Shown here: positions 1 to 6,522 of the stretch, one piece after another
Layout of the letters: every line of letters starts with the position of its first letter
How positions within the stretch are numbered: the first letter of the stretch is position 1
Source: an uncultured Selenomonas sp.
Lineage (GTDB): Bacteria > Bacillota > Negativicutes > Selenomonadales > Selenomonadaceae
Reading direction: 5' to 3'
NCBI GenBank assembly: GCA_937915915.1
Contig: CALGGN010000331.1
Coordinates: 1-6,631 of the forward strand
Length of the DNA: 6,631 nucleotides
The notes under the pieces: model-generated
What the model was told of the DNA's origin: nothing
The model's database searches: none
Seen by the model: the letters and a program-made list of their open reading frames with translations, nothing else
Position numbers and translations under genes: made by a program

Positions 1-19
1 CACGACGCTCTTCCGATCT
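1..19. other. Illumina adapter remnant at contig end (artefact)
   Basis: The first 19 bases, CACGACGCTCTTCCGATCT, are identical to the 3' end of the Illumina TruSeq read-1 adapter as I know it. The match stops exactly where ordinary genomic sequence begins at base 20. On the minus strand it reads as the familiar AGATCGGAAGAGC adapter start, and in the frame of the adjoining gene it encodes the spurious tail D-R-K-S-V-V. The window therefore begins at the end of an untrimmed contig. The adapter A next to base 20 could by chance also be genomic, so the junction is certain only to a base or so. Confidence 0.96.
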
Positions 20-378
20 AAAAATCTCATCAACTCAAACTTATAATTTTGATAATACTCATCCTGATAATACCGCTTCCCATCCCATTTGATTTTCTCT
101 CTGCTCACGCCACGCTTCACCAGCATCTCCGTGACTTCCTCAGCCACATATTCATCATGGATGGAAATCAAAATGGAATCGTAGTCAAATCTATCCAGTA
201 TATCCAAATGTGCCACAGGCATAGGCAAATGAATCAGGTTATCGGCATTACGATCCATGATGGCCAGGATTTTCACATAAGGTTGCTGTGTGGCTTCGCG
301 ATAGAACTCCCTGCCTATGTCACCGGCACCATAGATAATCACCCGCTCGCCTTCATGGAAAAGATGGAACGGGAAGTG
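20..378 (-). repeat. Rossmann-like module, copy 2
   Basis: This stretch encodes residues 204 to about 322 of the truncated gene and repeats the pattern of copy 1: F-P-F-H-L-F entry, intact GAGDIG loop (220-225), IMD acidic strand end (243-245), YDS strand (269-271), EKIKWD closing motif (297-302) and a Tyr-rich tail. The tail runs into the adapter, so the module may be missing its last residues. Confidence 0.85.
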
Positions 379-987
379 GTGGCGATGGGAAAACAACAAT
401 TTCTCCTCCAACTTTTGCAAGCATGAATTTTGATCCGGAGCGCATTCAAGCATGACCGCTATTCGACCTTGGAAAGCCTGCAGCTCCTGCACTTTTTCCA
501 GCACTTTCAGATAGGACCGGGATTTCAGCCCCAGGCTCTCAATCAGCGGCCAGTAAAAACTGCGATAAAAATGCTCATGATAGTAAACCTCATAATCGCA
601 CTTGATTTTCTCCTGCGGAACTCCCAAATTTCTTAAAGTACGCCTTATGGATGCCACTATCTTTTTGCGATTCACCGCTATCAAAACAGAATCATATTCC
701 ATGTCTCTTATGGATTCAGGCACCTCGGCCTTAAAATCAGTTATTTCTTCAGCCCTTGCATCCAGTACGGCCACAATTTCCACATAACCTTCGTCCATCG
801 CCTGGCTGTAAAACTTCCGGCCTATATCTCCAGCACCGTAAATAACTACTCGCTCGCCCCGCTGAAACAAATGGTAGGGGAAAAGATGGTCAAGGCTTAC
901 CTCAAGCCCTAACTTCGAGTCTTTTTCAGTAATAGCAGCCCTCTTCTCTTTTGTCCTTTGGGATCTTTTTTTTTCTACAGTCTTCAT
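20..987 (-). CDS. Tandem Rossmann-like module protein, 3' end missing
   Basis: An open frame of 322 genuine codons starts at ATG 987 and runs off the sequence into the adapter without a stop. The start overlaps the stop of the GT4 gene upstream (ATGA, 984-987), with a weak GGGG about 11 nt ahead, so translation is probably coupled. The first 25 residues are very basic (10 Lys/Arg). Two homologous modules follow, at about residues 36-155 and 204-322. Each opens with F-P-x-H-L-F-x-x-G-E-R-V-x-I-Y-G-A-G-D-I-G, a textbook beta-turn-alpha dinucleotide-binding loop. Each then has a second strand ending in Asp (VLD, IMD), a Y-D-S-x-L-I strand and a closing E-K-I-K motif followed by Tyr-rich sequence. 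A linker of about 48 residues separates them. Such modules resemble sugar-nucleotide or PglD-N-like Rossmann domains and the C-terminal part of sugar C-methyltransferases. The ligand and reaction are unknown. More domains may follow beyond the contig end. A gene here is near certain; its function is inferred. Confidence 0.9.
523..882 (-). repeat. Rossmann-like module, copy 1
   Basis: This stretch encodes residues 36-155 of the truncated gene, the first of three related protein modules in the window. The glycine loop is intact (GAGDIG, residues 51-56). The acidic end of the second strand is VLD (74-76). The closing motif is EKIKCD (126-131), followed by an aromatic stretch rich in Tyr, Phe and Trp. 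Similarity to copy 2 is obvious in protein and also visible in DNA around the glycine loop. Confidence 0.85.
966..974 (-). repeat. A9 homopolymer at codons 5-8 of the Rossmann-module gene
   Basis: Nine consecutive A on the coding (minus) strand encode part of E-K-K-R near the start of the gene. At nine A the frame is open. Adding one A brings a TGA after about 20 codons and losing one brings a TAG after about 22. Slippage here would therefore silence the gene. Runs of this length in AT-rich Lys codons can also be neutral. Confidence 0.7.
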
Positions 988-2072
988 TCGTCAAACTTCC
1001 CCTTTATCCAGGACTTAAAAATCGCCCTGTACTCCCCGACGATTTTATCATAAGCGAAATCCTTCAGCCGTTTTTCCTGCTCCAGCACAATCTGCCTCCT
1101 CCTTTGGGGTGCTTCCATCAATTCGTGCATAAGGACTGCTACCTTCTCAGGCCGCTTGTCCTTTATCAGCACCCCCGACACCCCCATGGTCTCGGGAACA
1201 GCGGCTGCATCAAAGCCCAGGAATGGAACTTTCATTTTCATGGCTTCCAATACTGGCACACAGAACCCCTCATGCTCAGAAAGGCAGAGGAAAAGGTCAG
1301 CCAGCCTATAGTAGGCAAGGATATGGCTAAAGGGAATATGTCCTGGGAGGATAATATCTTCCTCAAAACCAGACTCCCTTGCGCACTCCTCTACATAGGC
1401 GGCATAGCCCCTTTCAGCGAAACTCCCCACCAGGAAAAGCCTGGCATTTTCATCATACTCTTCCTTGTACCTTGCAAAGCAATCGATGATATCATGCTGG
1501 CACTTATTCGGTGCCAGACGACCCACAAACAGGATATTCGTACGGTCATCATCATACCTTGCCAACACCTCCCTATCCGCTTCCTCCTCAAAATCGCTGA
1601 AGTCAATCAGCAGAGGCTGGGTGCGAATAGGAAGACGCGCTCCCAGTGTTTCAAGGTGAAGTTGACTGAATTTTGAATCGGAAAGGCAATAGTGGAACTT
1701 ATTTACGTTATCCACAAGTTGGCTGATGCCATGCTCCACGAGTTGGCAAGTCTTTAAATCATAGGGACGGAAAAATTCACTGGGAGTTATATTGTGGTAA
1801 ATCATTATCTTACGACAAGATTGTTTATCCAAAATCGATGATAAATATTCCCAGCCAGTAGAAAAATGATAAATCAAGATATCCTTTTTCTCCAAGTCAG
1901 GCAATTCCCTAAAATTTTGCACCTCAGCTTTAGTTCGTACCCTTTTGTCTATATTCTCTGCATAAATGCCAGTTTCTACGCCCATCTCCTTCAGAAACCC
2001 ATGAAAGGCAATCGTCTCATTGCCTATGGCATCTCCATAAGATACAGTGGGCAGCAACTGAACGATCCTCAT
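984..2072 (-). CDS. GT4-family glycosyltransferase
   Basis: This 362-residue protein has the size and two-lobed plan of a retaining, GT-B fold glycosyltransferase of family GT4. These enzymes move a sugar from a nucleotide-sugar donor to a growing glycan at the cytoplasmic face. The N-terminal lobe begins MRIVQLLPTVSYGDAIGN, the acceptor-side Gly/Asn-containing loop. The C-terminal lobe begins near residue 178 with the strand I-L-F-V-G-R-L-A-P-N-K (180-190), the usual phosphate-contact loop with Arg and Lys. The donor-binding signature EHEGFCVPVLEAM carries the E-x7-E pair at Glu268 and Glu276. No signal peptide or membrane segment is visible. The start is firm: AAGGAGG lies at 2080-2086, 7 nt upstream, and the ATG overlaps the preceding stop (ATGA, 2069-2072). 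It sits between a multidomain glycosyltransferase and the Rossmann-module gene, so it probably adds one sugar in the same pathway. Donor, acceptor and linkage cannot be read from sequence. Confidence 0.93.
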   Translation of the reverse strand: MRIVQLLPTVSYGDAIGNETIAFHGFLKEMGVETGIYAENIDKRVRTKAEVQNFRELPDLEKKDILIYHFSTGWEYLSSILDKQSCRKIMIYHNITPSEFFRPYDLKTCQLVEHGISQLVDNVNKFHYCLSDSKFSQLHLETLGARLPIRTQPLLIDFSDFEEEADREVLARYDDDRTNILFVGRLAPNKCQHDIIDCFARYKEEYDENARLFLVGSFAERGYAAYVEECARESGFEEDIILPGHIPFSHILAYYRLADLFLCLSEHEGFCVPVLEAMKMKVPFLGFDAAAVPETMGVSGVLIKDKRPEKVAVLMHELMEAPQRRRQIVLEQEKRLKDFAYDKIVGEYRAIFKSWIKGKFDE

Positions 2073-5000
2073 TTCTCTGCCTCCTTAAAACAAGCCTCCA
2101 GCATTTCTTTTGCCGTATCCTGCCAGGTATATAAGTGCAAATCCTTCTGCTTTGGTGCACCATCATCCAAATAACGTTCCATAATCTTTGCCAAGGACCT
2201 TTCATCTCCCACCGGAAAGTAATCTGCTATCCCCTCTGTAACCTCTCTAAATACAGGGATATCCGTGCAAATAATAGGGAGACGATAGTAACCTGCCTCT
2301 ATCAATGGCAGGCCAAAACCCTCTGTGATACTGGCTTGTATAAGAGCAAATGCATGATGATACGCATATTGCAGTTCCCCATCAGAAGCATCACTAAGCC
2401 AAAGCACCCTCTCAGCATCCTTATTCACTTCTTCTATCTTTTTCTTCACTTCATCATTGCCCCAGCCTTCGTGACCAATGATGAGGATTTTTGCCTCCGA
2501 ATCATAGTGAAGCAATTCCAGCGCCCTTAATGCTGTTAGATGATCTTTCCTAACCTCTAGTGTACCGACCATTAAGAAGATCTTTCCCTGAGACAGAAAT
2601 TTATCCAGTTTTGGCCTGATATCGCCTCTTTCCTCTTTTGGAAGCTGAAATCCAAAATGCATACATCCAAAGTCTAAAGAACGAGCAATCTTGACCTCAT
2701 TCTGATAAGACTTTACATCAGATATTGTAGCCAAGCTATTGCCAATAATCCCATCCGCCAAATGGAGTGATAGCTCTGTCCAGGCACGGAAGTTGCCAGG
2801 ATCAAACTTATCGGATAGTAATTCACTATGTCGCAAAGGAATCAAATCATGAAAGAAAACGTATACCTTGGCACCGATATCCTTTGCCTTTAACATAACC
2901 TCCCGAAGCTTTGCATGCTCATCCCAGCAAGCATCCATAAAGAAAAGCCTGTCCCCGGACTCTATGCTTATCTCTGCCTCCGGTAATCCCTGAGGCAAAT
3001 CAAACACATACTCATGAAAACGATAGGCCGTACGTCCCGTCTTAAAATCACAGGGAACAACCTGATATTCAGGATTTACGCACAACGCCCTATAAACTTC
3101 CTTCACACTGCGCTGAATCCCCGTTCCTCCATCATAAATTATGATATTTGAAACATCATAGAGAACACGCTGCGTCTTAGTCTTTTGCCCGTAAATCAAA
3201 TAAGGCTTTTTCCTTCCTCTGAAAATTTCCAGGCAAGATTTTGCTGTATCTTCCCACTTGTATCGCCTGATTTTGCTTGAGTCGGGAATTTTCTTTCTCT
3301 TGTTAAAACCTGCAAGAATTTTTGCCAGTTCGTGATGATTTGTATTGTCAAAGTAAAGGGCGCAAGAACCAGCCACCTCATGAAAAATGGGAATATCGCT
3401 GACAATCAAAGGCAATTTTTCCTTGGCTGCCTCTATCAGGGGCAAGCCAAACCCCTCAGCCTTAGAAGCATTCACCAAAGCCTTGGCATGACGATATGCA
3501 TAGTTAAGTTCTGCATCATCTGCATCCTGCAGCCAAAGAATACGCCCTGTGCCTGTAAGCCGTTCAAAGACTTTTTGGAAAGCATCATTTCTCCAGCCAT
3601 TCTTTCCTATTACAAGAAGCCTTCCAGCAAAATCCTGCTTTTGTATGGCTTCTTCCATGGCCGCCAGTACCAGTTCGCAATTTTTCCGCACCTCCACGGT
3701 GCCCACCATCAAGTAAGTCTCTCCCTTTAGGAAATCCTGTAACTCTTTACGGACATTACCATCTTCGGCCTTATTTTGGCCAAAGACAGACCCCATTGGA
3801 ATCCAATGGATGGCCAGCGGCTCCTCCCGAAGGAAATTTTGCTCTTCAAAATAAGAGCGCAAGTCACTGGCAGTGGCCTTTGAATCACAAAGACATCTGT
3901 CCATATATGAAGCACACAGAGCAGTAAATCTCCTGAAATTGGCATCCGAACCACCCTCCGGCAAATATTCTGGATGCCGAATGGGGATAAGGTCATGGAA
4001 CAGTGCCACACATCTCGCCCCGGCTTTATGGGCAAGTTTCATGAGCTTTTCCATATCCCGCCAATAATCCCATACCGAATCCAGGAAAAAGAGAATATCT
4101 CCTGCTGAAAGCTCAACCTGCATTTCTTCAGGATTTGCCTCTGTGCCACGAGCCTCATAAGCATAACAGGTAAAGAGACCGCCTTCCCGATACTGGGTTG
4201 GCACTATCTCAAAGTCCGTGCCCAAACTCTTCATCTGTGCATAAACATTATTTACTACCCGCTGGACGCCGGTATGGAAATCCACCTTGGAAATAAAGGA
4301 AAGATCCACAAAAATATACTTTTTTTCCTGTTGCCGCGGGAAGGGGCGAGCAATCGCTGCCAGTTCTATTTCTTCCTCACCATGGGGACGACGGAAACTT
4401 CTCAAATTATCTAAAAGAGGCAGGTAAAAATTCTTCTGCCAATCCAGTCGGCGATAGGCCTCCCCATGCCACTTGATATAGCTTGGTTTTAAGCCTCTCC
4501 GTATGAGATAAGCCTTCTGATTTTGAGCTGTGGTATAATCAAGATTGGACAGAAGCACATAATCAAAATTCAAACTATACAAAAGTTCCTGGTCAACCAA
4601 CCTGCCGTCCAGTTCCCGCTGCAGCACTTCACTGCTGTCAATAATAGCCACGGGAATCGCATATCCACTGTCGCGCCCCTGACGGAAAAATTCATAGGAT
4701 ATTTCCTCTGCTCCGTAAATAACCACCCTGGCACCACGGGGGAAGAGATGAAAAGGAAAGATGAACTCGCTACCTGACTGTGAAATAGGAGCAAAGTGAA
4801 CAACTTCCTCTGCTTCTGACTTTGTTCCTGCTTGCTTCTCAACTACTTGAACGAACCAGTTCTCCTGAAGCTGGCAACTGCGATGAGGTTTCGTCGCCAA
4901 GGCCGCATAGAACTCTTTCTGAGGATCTGCTTTCCCCGGCAGTTCCGGCAGAGAGATGTTCTCCCCCAATAAAAATTCCCGCCGAAAAATTGCAGCCGAA

Positions 5001-5401
5001 AGATGCCATGGCTCTTTCTCATTTTCTTCGGCAATATTATCCAAAGAACGAATCTCTGCCTGCAAAAAATCCAGCCTATCTTTTCTCGCTGCTACCACTA
5101 GCTTTTTATATGCGCCCTTCGATGCACGACAATTAGGGTACAAAAAAGCCACATACTCTCCCTCAGCTGCTTCAAGCCCTAAGTTCAGCTGATATCCAAG
5201 GCTGCGTTTTTTTGCATAAAGCAACTTTACACTGCTTTCCCTTTCCTGTTCTTCCAGGACATCAAGGGTGCTATCCTTGGAAAGAGCATCCACGCAGATG
5301 ATTTCTACCCCCTGCCCCTGCAGGCTGCTCAGGCAGTCTTCGATTAGCTCCCCATCATTGAATGTGGGGATGATTACAGAAACTTTCGGTTCGGCAGTCA
5401 T
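2069..5401 (-). CDS. Multidomain glycosyltransferase: GT2-like, Rossmann-like, GT4, GT4
   Basis: This 1110-residue protein is a fusion. Residues 5-195 are GT2-like (VSVIIPTFN at 7-15, VDALSKDST at 37-45). Where GT2 enzymes carry the metal-binding DxD after the GEYxAFL strand, it reads Y-P-N-C (88-91), so this domain is probably inactive or non-canonical. Residues 215-333 form a Rossmann-like module related to the two in the gene at 20-987, but with its glycine loop changed to GAEEIS. Residues 361-735 and 744-1110 are two paralogous GT4 domains of the MtfB-like type. Each has FHDLIPxRH (468-476, 850-858), MVGTxEVRK (565-573, 944-952) and EGFGLPLIEA with the E-x7-E pair (Glu649/Glu657, Glu1027/Glu1035). 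Both GT4 sites look intact, so the protein may add two sugars in sequence. No membrane segment is evident. The start is supported by AAGGAG at 5409-5414, 7 nt upstream. It lies 24 nt after the methyltransferase gene and overlaps the next gene by 4 nt. Confidence 0.94.
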   Translation of the reverse strand: MTAEPKVSVIIPTFNDGELIEDCLSSLQGQGVEIICVDALSKDSTLDVLEEQERESSVKLLYAKKRSLGYQLNLGLEAAEGEYVAFLYPNCRASKGAYKKLVVAARKDRLDFLQAEIRSLDNIAEENEKEPWHLSAAIFRREFLLGENISLPELPGKADPQKEFYAALATKPHRSCQLQENWFVQVVEKQAGTKSEAEEVVHFAPISQSGSEFIFPFHLFPRGARVVIYGAEEISYEFFRQGRDSGYAIPVAIIDSSEVLQRELDGRLVDQELLYSLNFDYVLLSNLDYTTAQNQKAYLIRRGLKPSYIKWHGEAYRRLDWQKNFYLPLLDNLRSFRRPHGEEEIELAAIARPFPRQQEKKYIFVDLSFISKVDFHTGVQRVVNNVYAQMKSLGTDFEIVPTQYREGGLFTCYAYEARGTEANPEEMQVELSAGDILFFLDSVWDYWRDMEKLMKLAHKAGARCVALFHDLIPIRHPEYLPEGGSDANFRRFTALCASYMDRCLCDSKATASDLRSYFEEQNFLREEPLAIHWIPMGSVFGQNKAEDGNVRKELQDFLKGETYLMVGTVEVRKNCELVLAAMEEAIQKQDFAGRLLVIGKNGWRNDAFQKVFERLTGTGRILWLQDADDAELNYAYRHAKALVNASKAEGFGLPLIEAAKEKLPLIVSDIPIFHEVAGSCALYFDNTNHHELAKILAGFNKRKKIPDSSKIRRYKWEDTAKSCLEIFRGRKKPYLIYGQKTKTQRVLYDVSNIIIYDGGTGIQRSVKEVYRALCVNPEYQVVPCDFKTGRTAYRFHEYVFDLPQGLPEAEISIESGDRLFFMDACWDEHAKLREVMLKAKDIGAKVYVFFHDLIPLRHSELLSDKFDPGNFRAWTELSLHLADGIIGNSLATISDVKSYQNEVKIARSLDFGCMHFGFQLPKEERGDIRPKLDKFLSQGKIFLMVGTLEVRKDHLTALRALELLHYDSEAKILIIGHEGWGNDEVKKKIEEVNKDAERVLWLSDASDGELQYAYHHAFALIQASITEGFGLPLIEAGYYRLPIICTDIPVFREVTEGIADYFPVGDERSLAKIMERYLDDGAPKQKDLHLYTWQDTAKEMLEACFKEAEK
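4403..4759 (-). repeat. Rossmann-like module, copy 3 (inside the glycosyltransferase fusion)
   Basis: This stretch encodes residues 215-333 of the 1110-residue protein. The entry F-P-F-H-L-F-P-R-G-A-R-V-V-I-Y-G matches copies 1 and 2 almost residue for residue. The loop then reads GAEEIS instead of GAGDIG, losing the second and third glycines. The second strand ends IID (253-255), and the closing motif is Y-I-K-W-H-G (308-313) followed by aromatic residues. The fold is probably kept while nucleotide binding may be weakened or lost. Confidence 0.85.
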
Positions 5402-5425
5402 TTACATTCTCCTTGAATTAGATAA

Positions 5426-6403
5426 TTAAAATGGATTATCTTTCACTAAAACATCATTGACCCAAATCTGGAAGCCATCCACGTTGGTTGCATCCACCAT
5501 ATGCTCTGGCTTTTGAGTGAAACTAAAGTTGCATGGAGTTTCACGGAAGAGGCGGAAACCATGCTCAGGCAGAAAATCTATAAGGAAGCTCTCTATCTCC
5601 CGGCTATGGGTTCCAATGGCCAGCCATTTTACCTTATCAACGAAGACCTTTACCTGAGCTTTGATAAGCTCCTGCTCATAGCCCTGGATGTCTATATGCA
5701 CTAAGTCAAATATTGACACATTCTCGGCAAGCTGTGCCATGTGATAGCCCTGTACTTCTTCGATATCGTTCCCCTTAAACGGTGAATCAGACACCAAAGA
5801 CGCACCATAATCCTCTATACCCACCACTGGTATCTTCACACTGGTTCCATCATTAACAACACCATGATAGAGGGTAACAGCCACTCCATCACTCTCTGTC
5901 GTCAAGCCAAAATTTACTGTTGGACAGAGCCCGTTCTTATTCAGATGACGACGGATTAAAGGCAGCTTGTTACCTTCTCCCTCAACACCTATAAGTCTTA
6001 TGGGCTTTTTCCCCAGTCTCTTTGCCACCACTCCACCAGCACAAAGCCAAGGCGCCCAGCCTGCTCCCAACTCCATCATGGTAAAACTCTCCCCTGCTGT
6101 TTCCAAAGCAGCGAAGAGTGCAAGGTACTCTATTGCCTCCGCATGGAATCCATCATCCGGTACGGGCACCCCGGCAAAGGATCGTCCACTGAGCGTCTTT
6201 GCCAAAAAAGGCAGGTCTGCCAAGCAATGCTTGATGCCAAGCCAGTCCGTCAAAAAACCTTCCTCTGTCTCTAGCGTGGCAGGGACATACCTGCTGAGGA
6301 TTGCCAGATCAGAACCTCTGAAGCCGGCCAAACGATGTACGCCACAGTGCTTCTGCTTGAATTCCCGTGAGTTTATAAAGACATCTATAAGATCACTTCT
6401 CAC
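5426..6403 (-). CDS. FkbM-type SAM-dependent methyltransferase (5' end frameshifted)
   Basis: The 325-residue open frame, read from a GTG at 6403, encodes a class I methyltransferase of the FkbM type. These enzymes commonly O-methylate sugars in polysaccharide or natural-product clusters. Motif I is ELGAGWAPW (111-119), the acidic strand end is GVEGEG (139-144), and the FkbM-like V-H-I-D-I-Q-G-Y-E lies at 235-243. The first residues (RSDLIDVFINSREF) are the second half of a small N-terminal motif whose first half is encoded upstream in another frame (6510-6400). The GTG is therefore probably not the native start. In this frame a TGA closes the sequence 27 nt upstream, and no ATG lies between. 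The intended gene is most likely 6510-5426, broken at the G9 run. In the present state the GTG overlaps the fragment's stop as GTGA, so some reinitiation is conceivable. The stop lies 24 nt before the large glycosyltransferase, which suggests they act on the same glycan. Confidence 0.85.
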   Translation of the reverse strand: MRSDLIDVFINSREFKQKHCGVHRLAGFRGSDLAILSRYVPATLETEEGFLTDWLGIKHCLADLPFLAKTLSGRSFAGVPVPDDGFHAEAIEYLALFAALETAGESFTMMELGAGWAPWLCAGGVVAKRLGKKPIRLIGVEGEGNKLPLIRRHLNKNGLCPTVNFGLTTESDGVAVTLYHGVVNDGTSVKIPVVGIEDYGASLVSDSPFKGNDIEEVQGYHMAQLAENVSIFDLVHIDIQGYEQELIKAQVKVFVDKVKWLAIGTHSREIESFLIDFLPEHGFRLFRETPCNFSFTQKPEHMVDATNVDGFQIWVNDVLVKDNPF

Positions 6404-6510
6404 CCCCCCCCGAATTGAGAAACAGTATCATTTATAACCTGTTCATTCTCAGGCTCCCTGTCCAGGATATACCTATAGCAATTGATAACATCTTCCCTGA
6501 TTACTGACAT
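6400..6510 (-). pseudogene. N-terminal piece of the FkbM methyltransferase gene, cut off by a frameshift
   Basis: ATG at 6510 opens a 36-codon frame (MSVIREDVINCYRYILDREP, then ENEQVINDTVSQFGGG) that stops at TGA 6402-6400, directly after the G9 run. The pattern Y-R-x-I-L-x-R-E-P followed by about 20 residues and then F-x-x-S-x-E-F resembles DUF4214-like motifs found ahead of FkbM domains. Here the second half (FINSREF) lies just downstream in the methyltransferase frame. With ten G the two join as SQFGGG-VRSDLIDVFINSREF, and with seven G as SQFGG-VRSDL. An independent 36-residue peptide is possible but less likely. Confidence 0.82.
6403..6411 (-). repeat. Poly-G (G9) tract, candidate phase-variation switch
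   Basis: Nine consecutive C on the plus strand read as G9 on the coding strand, 34 codons into the methyltransferase gene. Nine G gives an immediate TGA. Eight G reads on to a TGA three codons later. Seven or ten G restores the full frame. Long G runs inside the 5' part of surface-modification genes are the classic contingency-locus design, changed by slipped-strand mispairing. A base-calling or assembly error at a homopolymer would look identical. Confidence 0.8.
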
Positions 6511-6517
6511 CTCATTT

Positions 6518-6522
6518 CCTCC
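6518..6522 (-). promoter_or_regulatory. Ribosome binding site GGAGG fixing the upstream ATG of the methyltransferase gene
   Basis: GGAGG, within AGGGAGG, lies 7 nt before the ATG at 6510. It begins just after the TAG stop of the preceding gene, overlapping that stop's last base through the longer AGGGAGG. A strong, well-spaced site in front of a frame that dies after 36 codons argues that translation is meant to start here and pass through the G tract. Another ATG at 6515 is in a different frame and closes after four codons. Confidence 0.8.

Noticed and set aside
49..787. Series of plus-strand open frames at the left end
   Set aside because: They are antisense to the Rossmann-module gene, whose minus-strand frame is open throughout and carries two matching modules.
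20..882. CRISPR or DNA-level direct repeat interpretation of the repeated modules
   Set aside because: The repeats are about 120-codon protein modules, diverged in DNA and widely spaced, so they reflect domain duplication.
951..1676. 241-codon plus-strand open frame
   Set aside because: It lies antisense to the GT4 gene, which has clear family motifs, a strong RBS and an operon-type overlap. The plus-strand translation has no recognisable domain.
4319..4326. T run (A run on the coding strand) in the fusion glycosyltransferase
   Set aside because: About seven bases encoding Lys codons in an intact frame between domains. It is too short and ordinary to propose as a switch.
5402..5425. Possible terminator or promoter in the 24-nt gap between the methyltransferase and the fusion glycosyltransferase
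   Set aside because: It holds the AAGGAG ribosome binding site and no visible hairpin with a T run. The gap is too short for a convincing promoter.
5967..6437. 156-codon plus-strand open frame opposite the methyltransferase
   Set aside because: It overlaps motif I and the N-terminal half of the methyltransferase in antisense, has low-complexity Ser/Pro-rich composition, and looks like a shadow.
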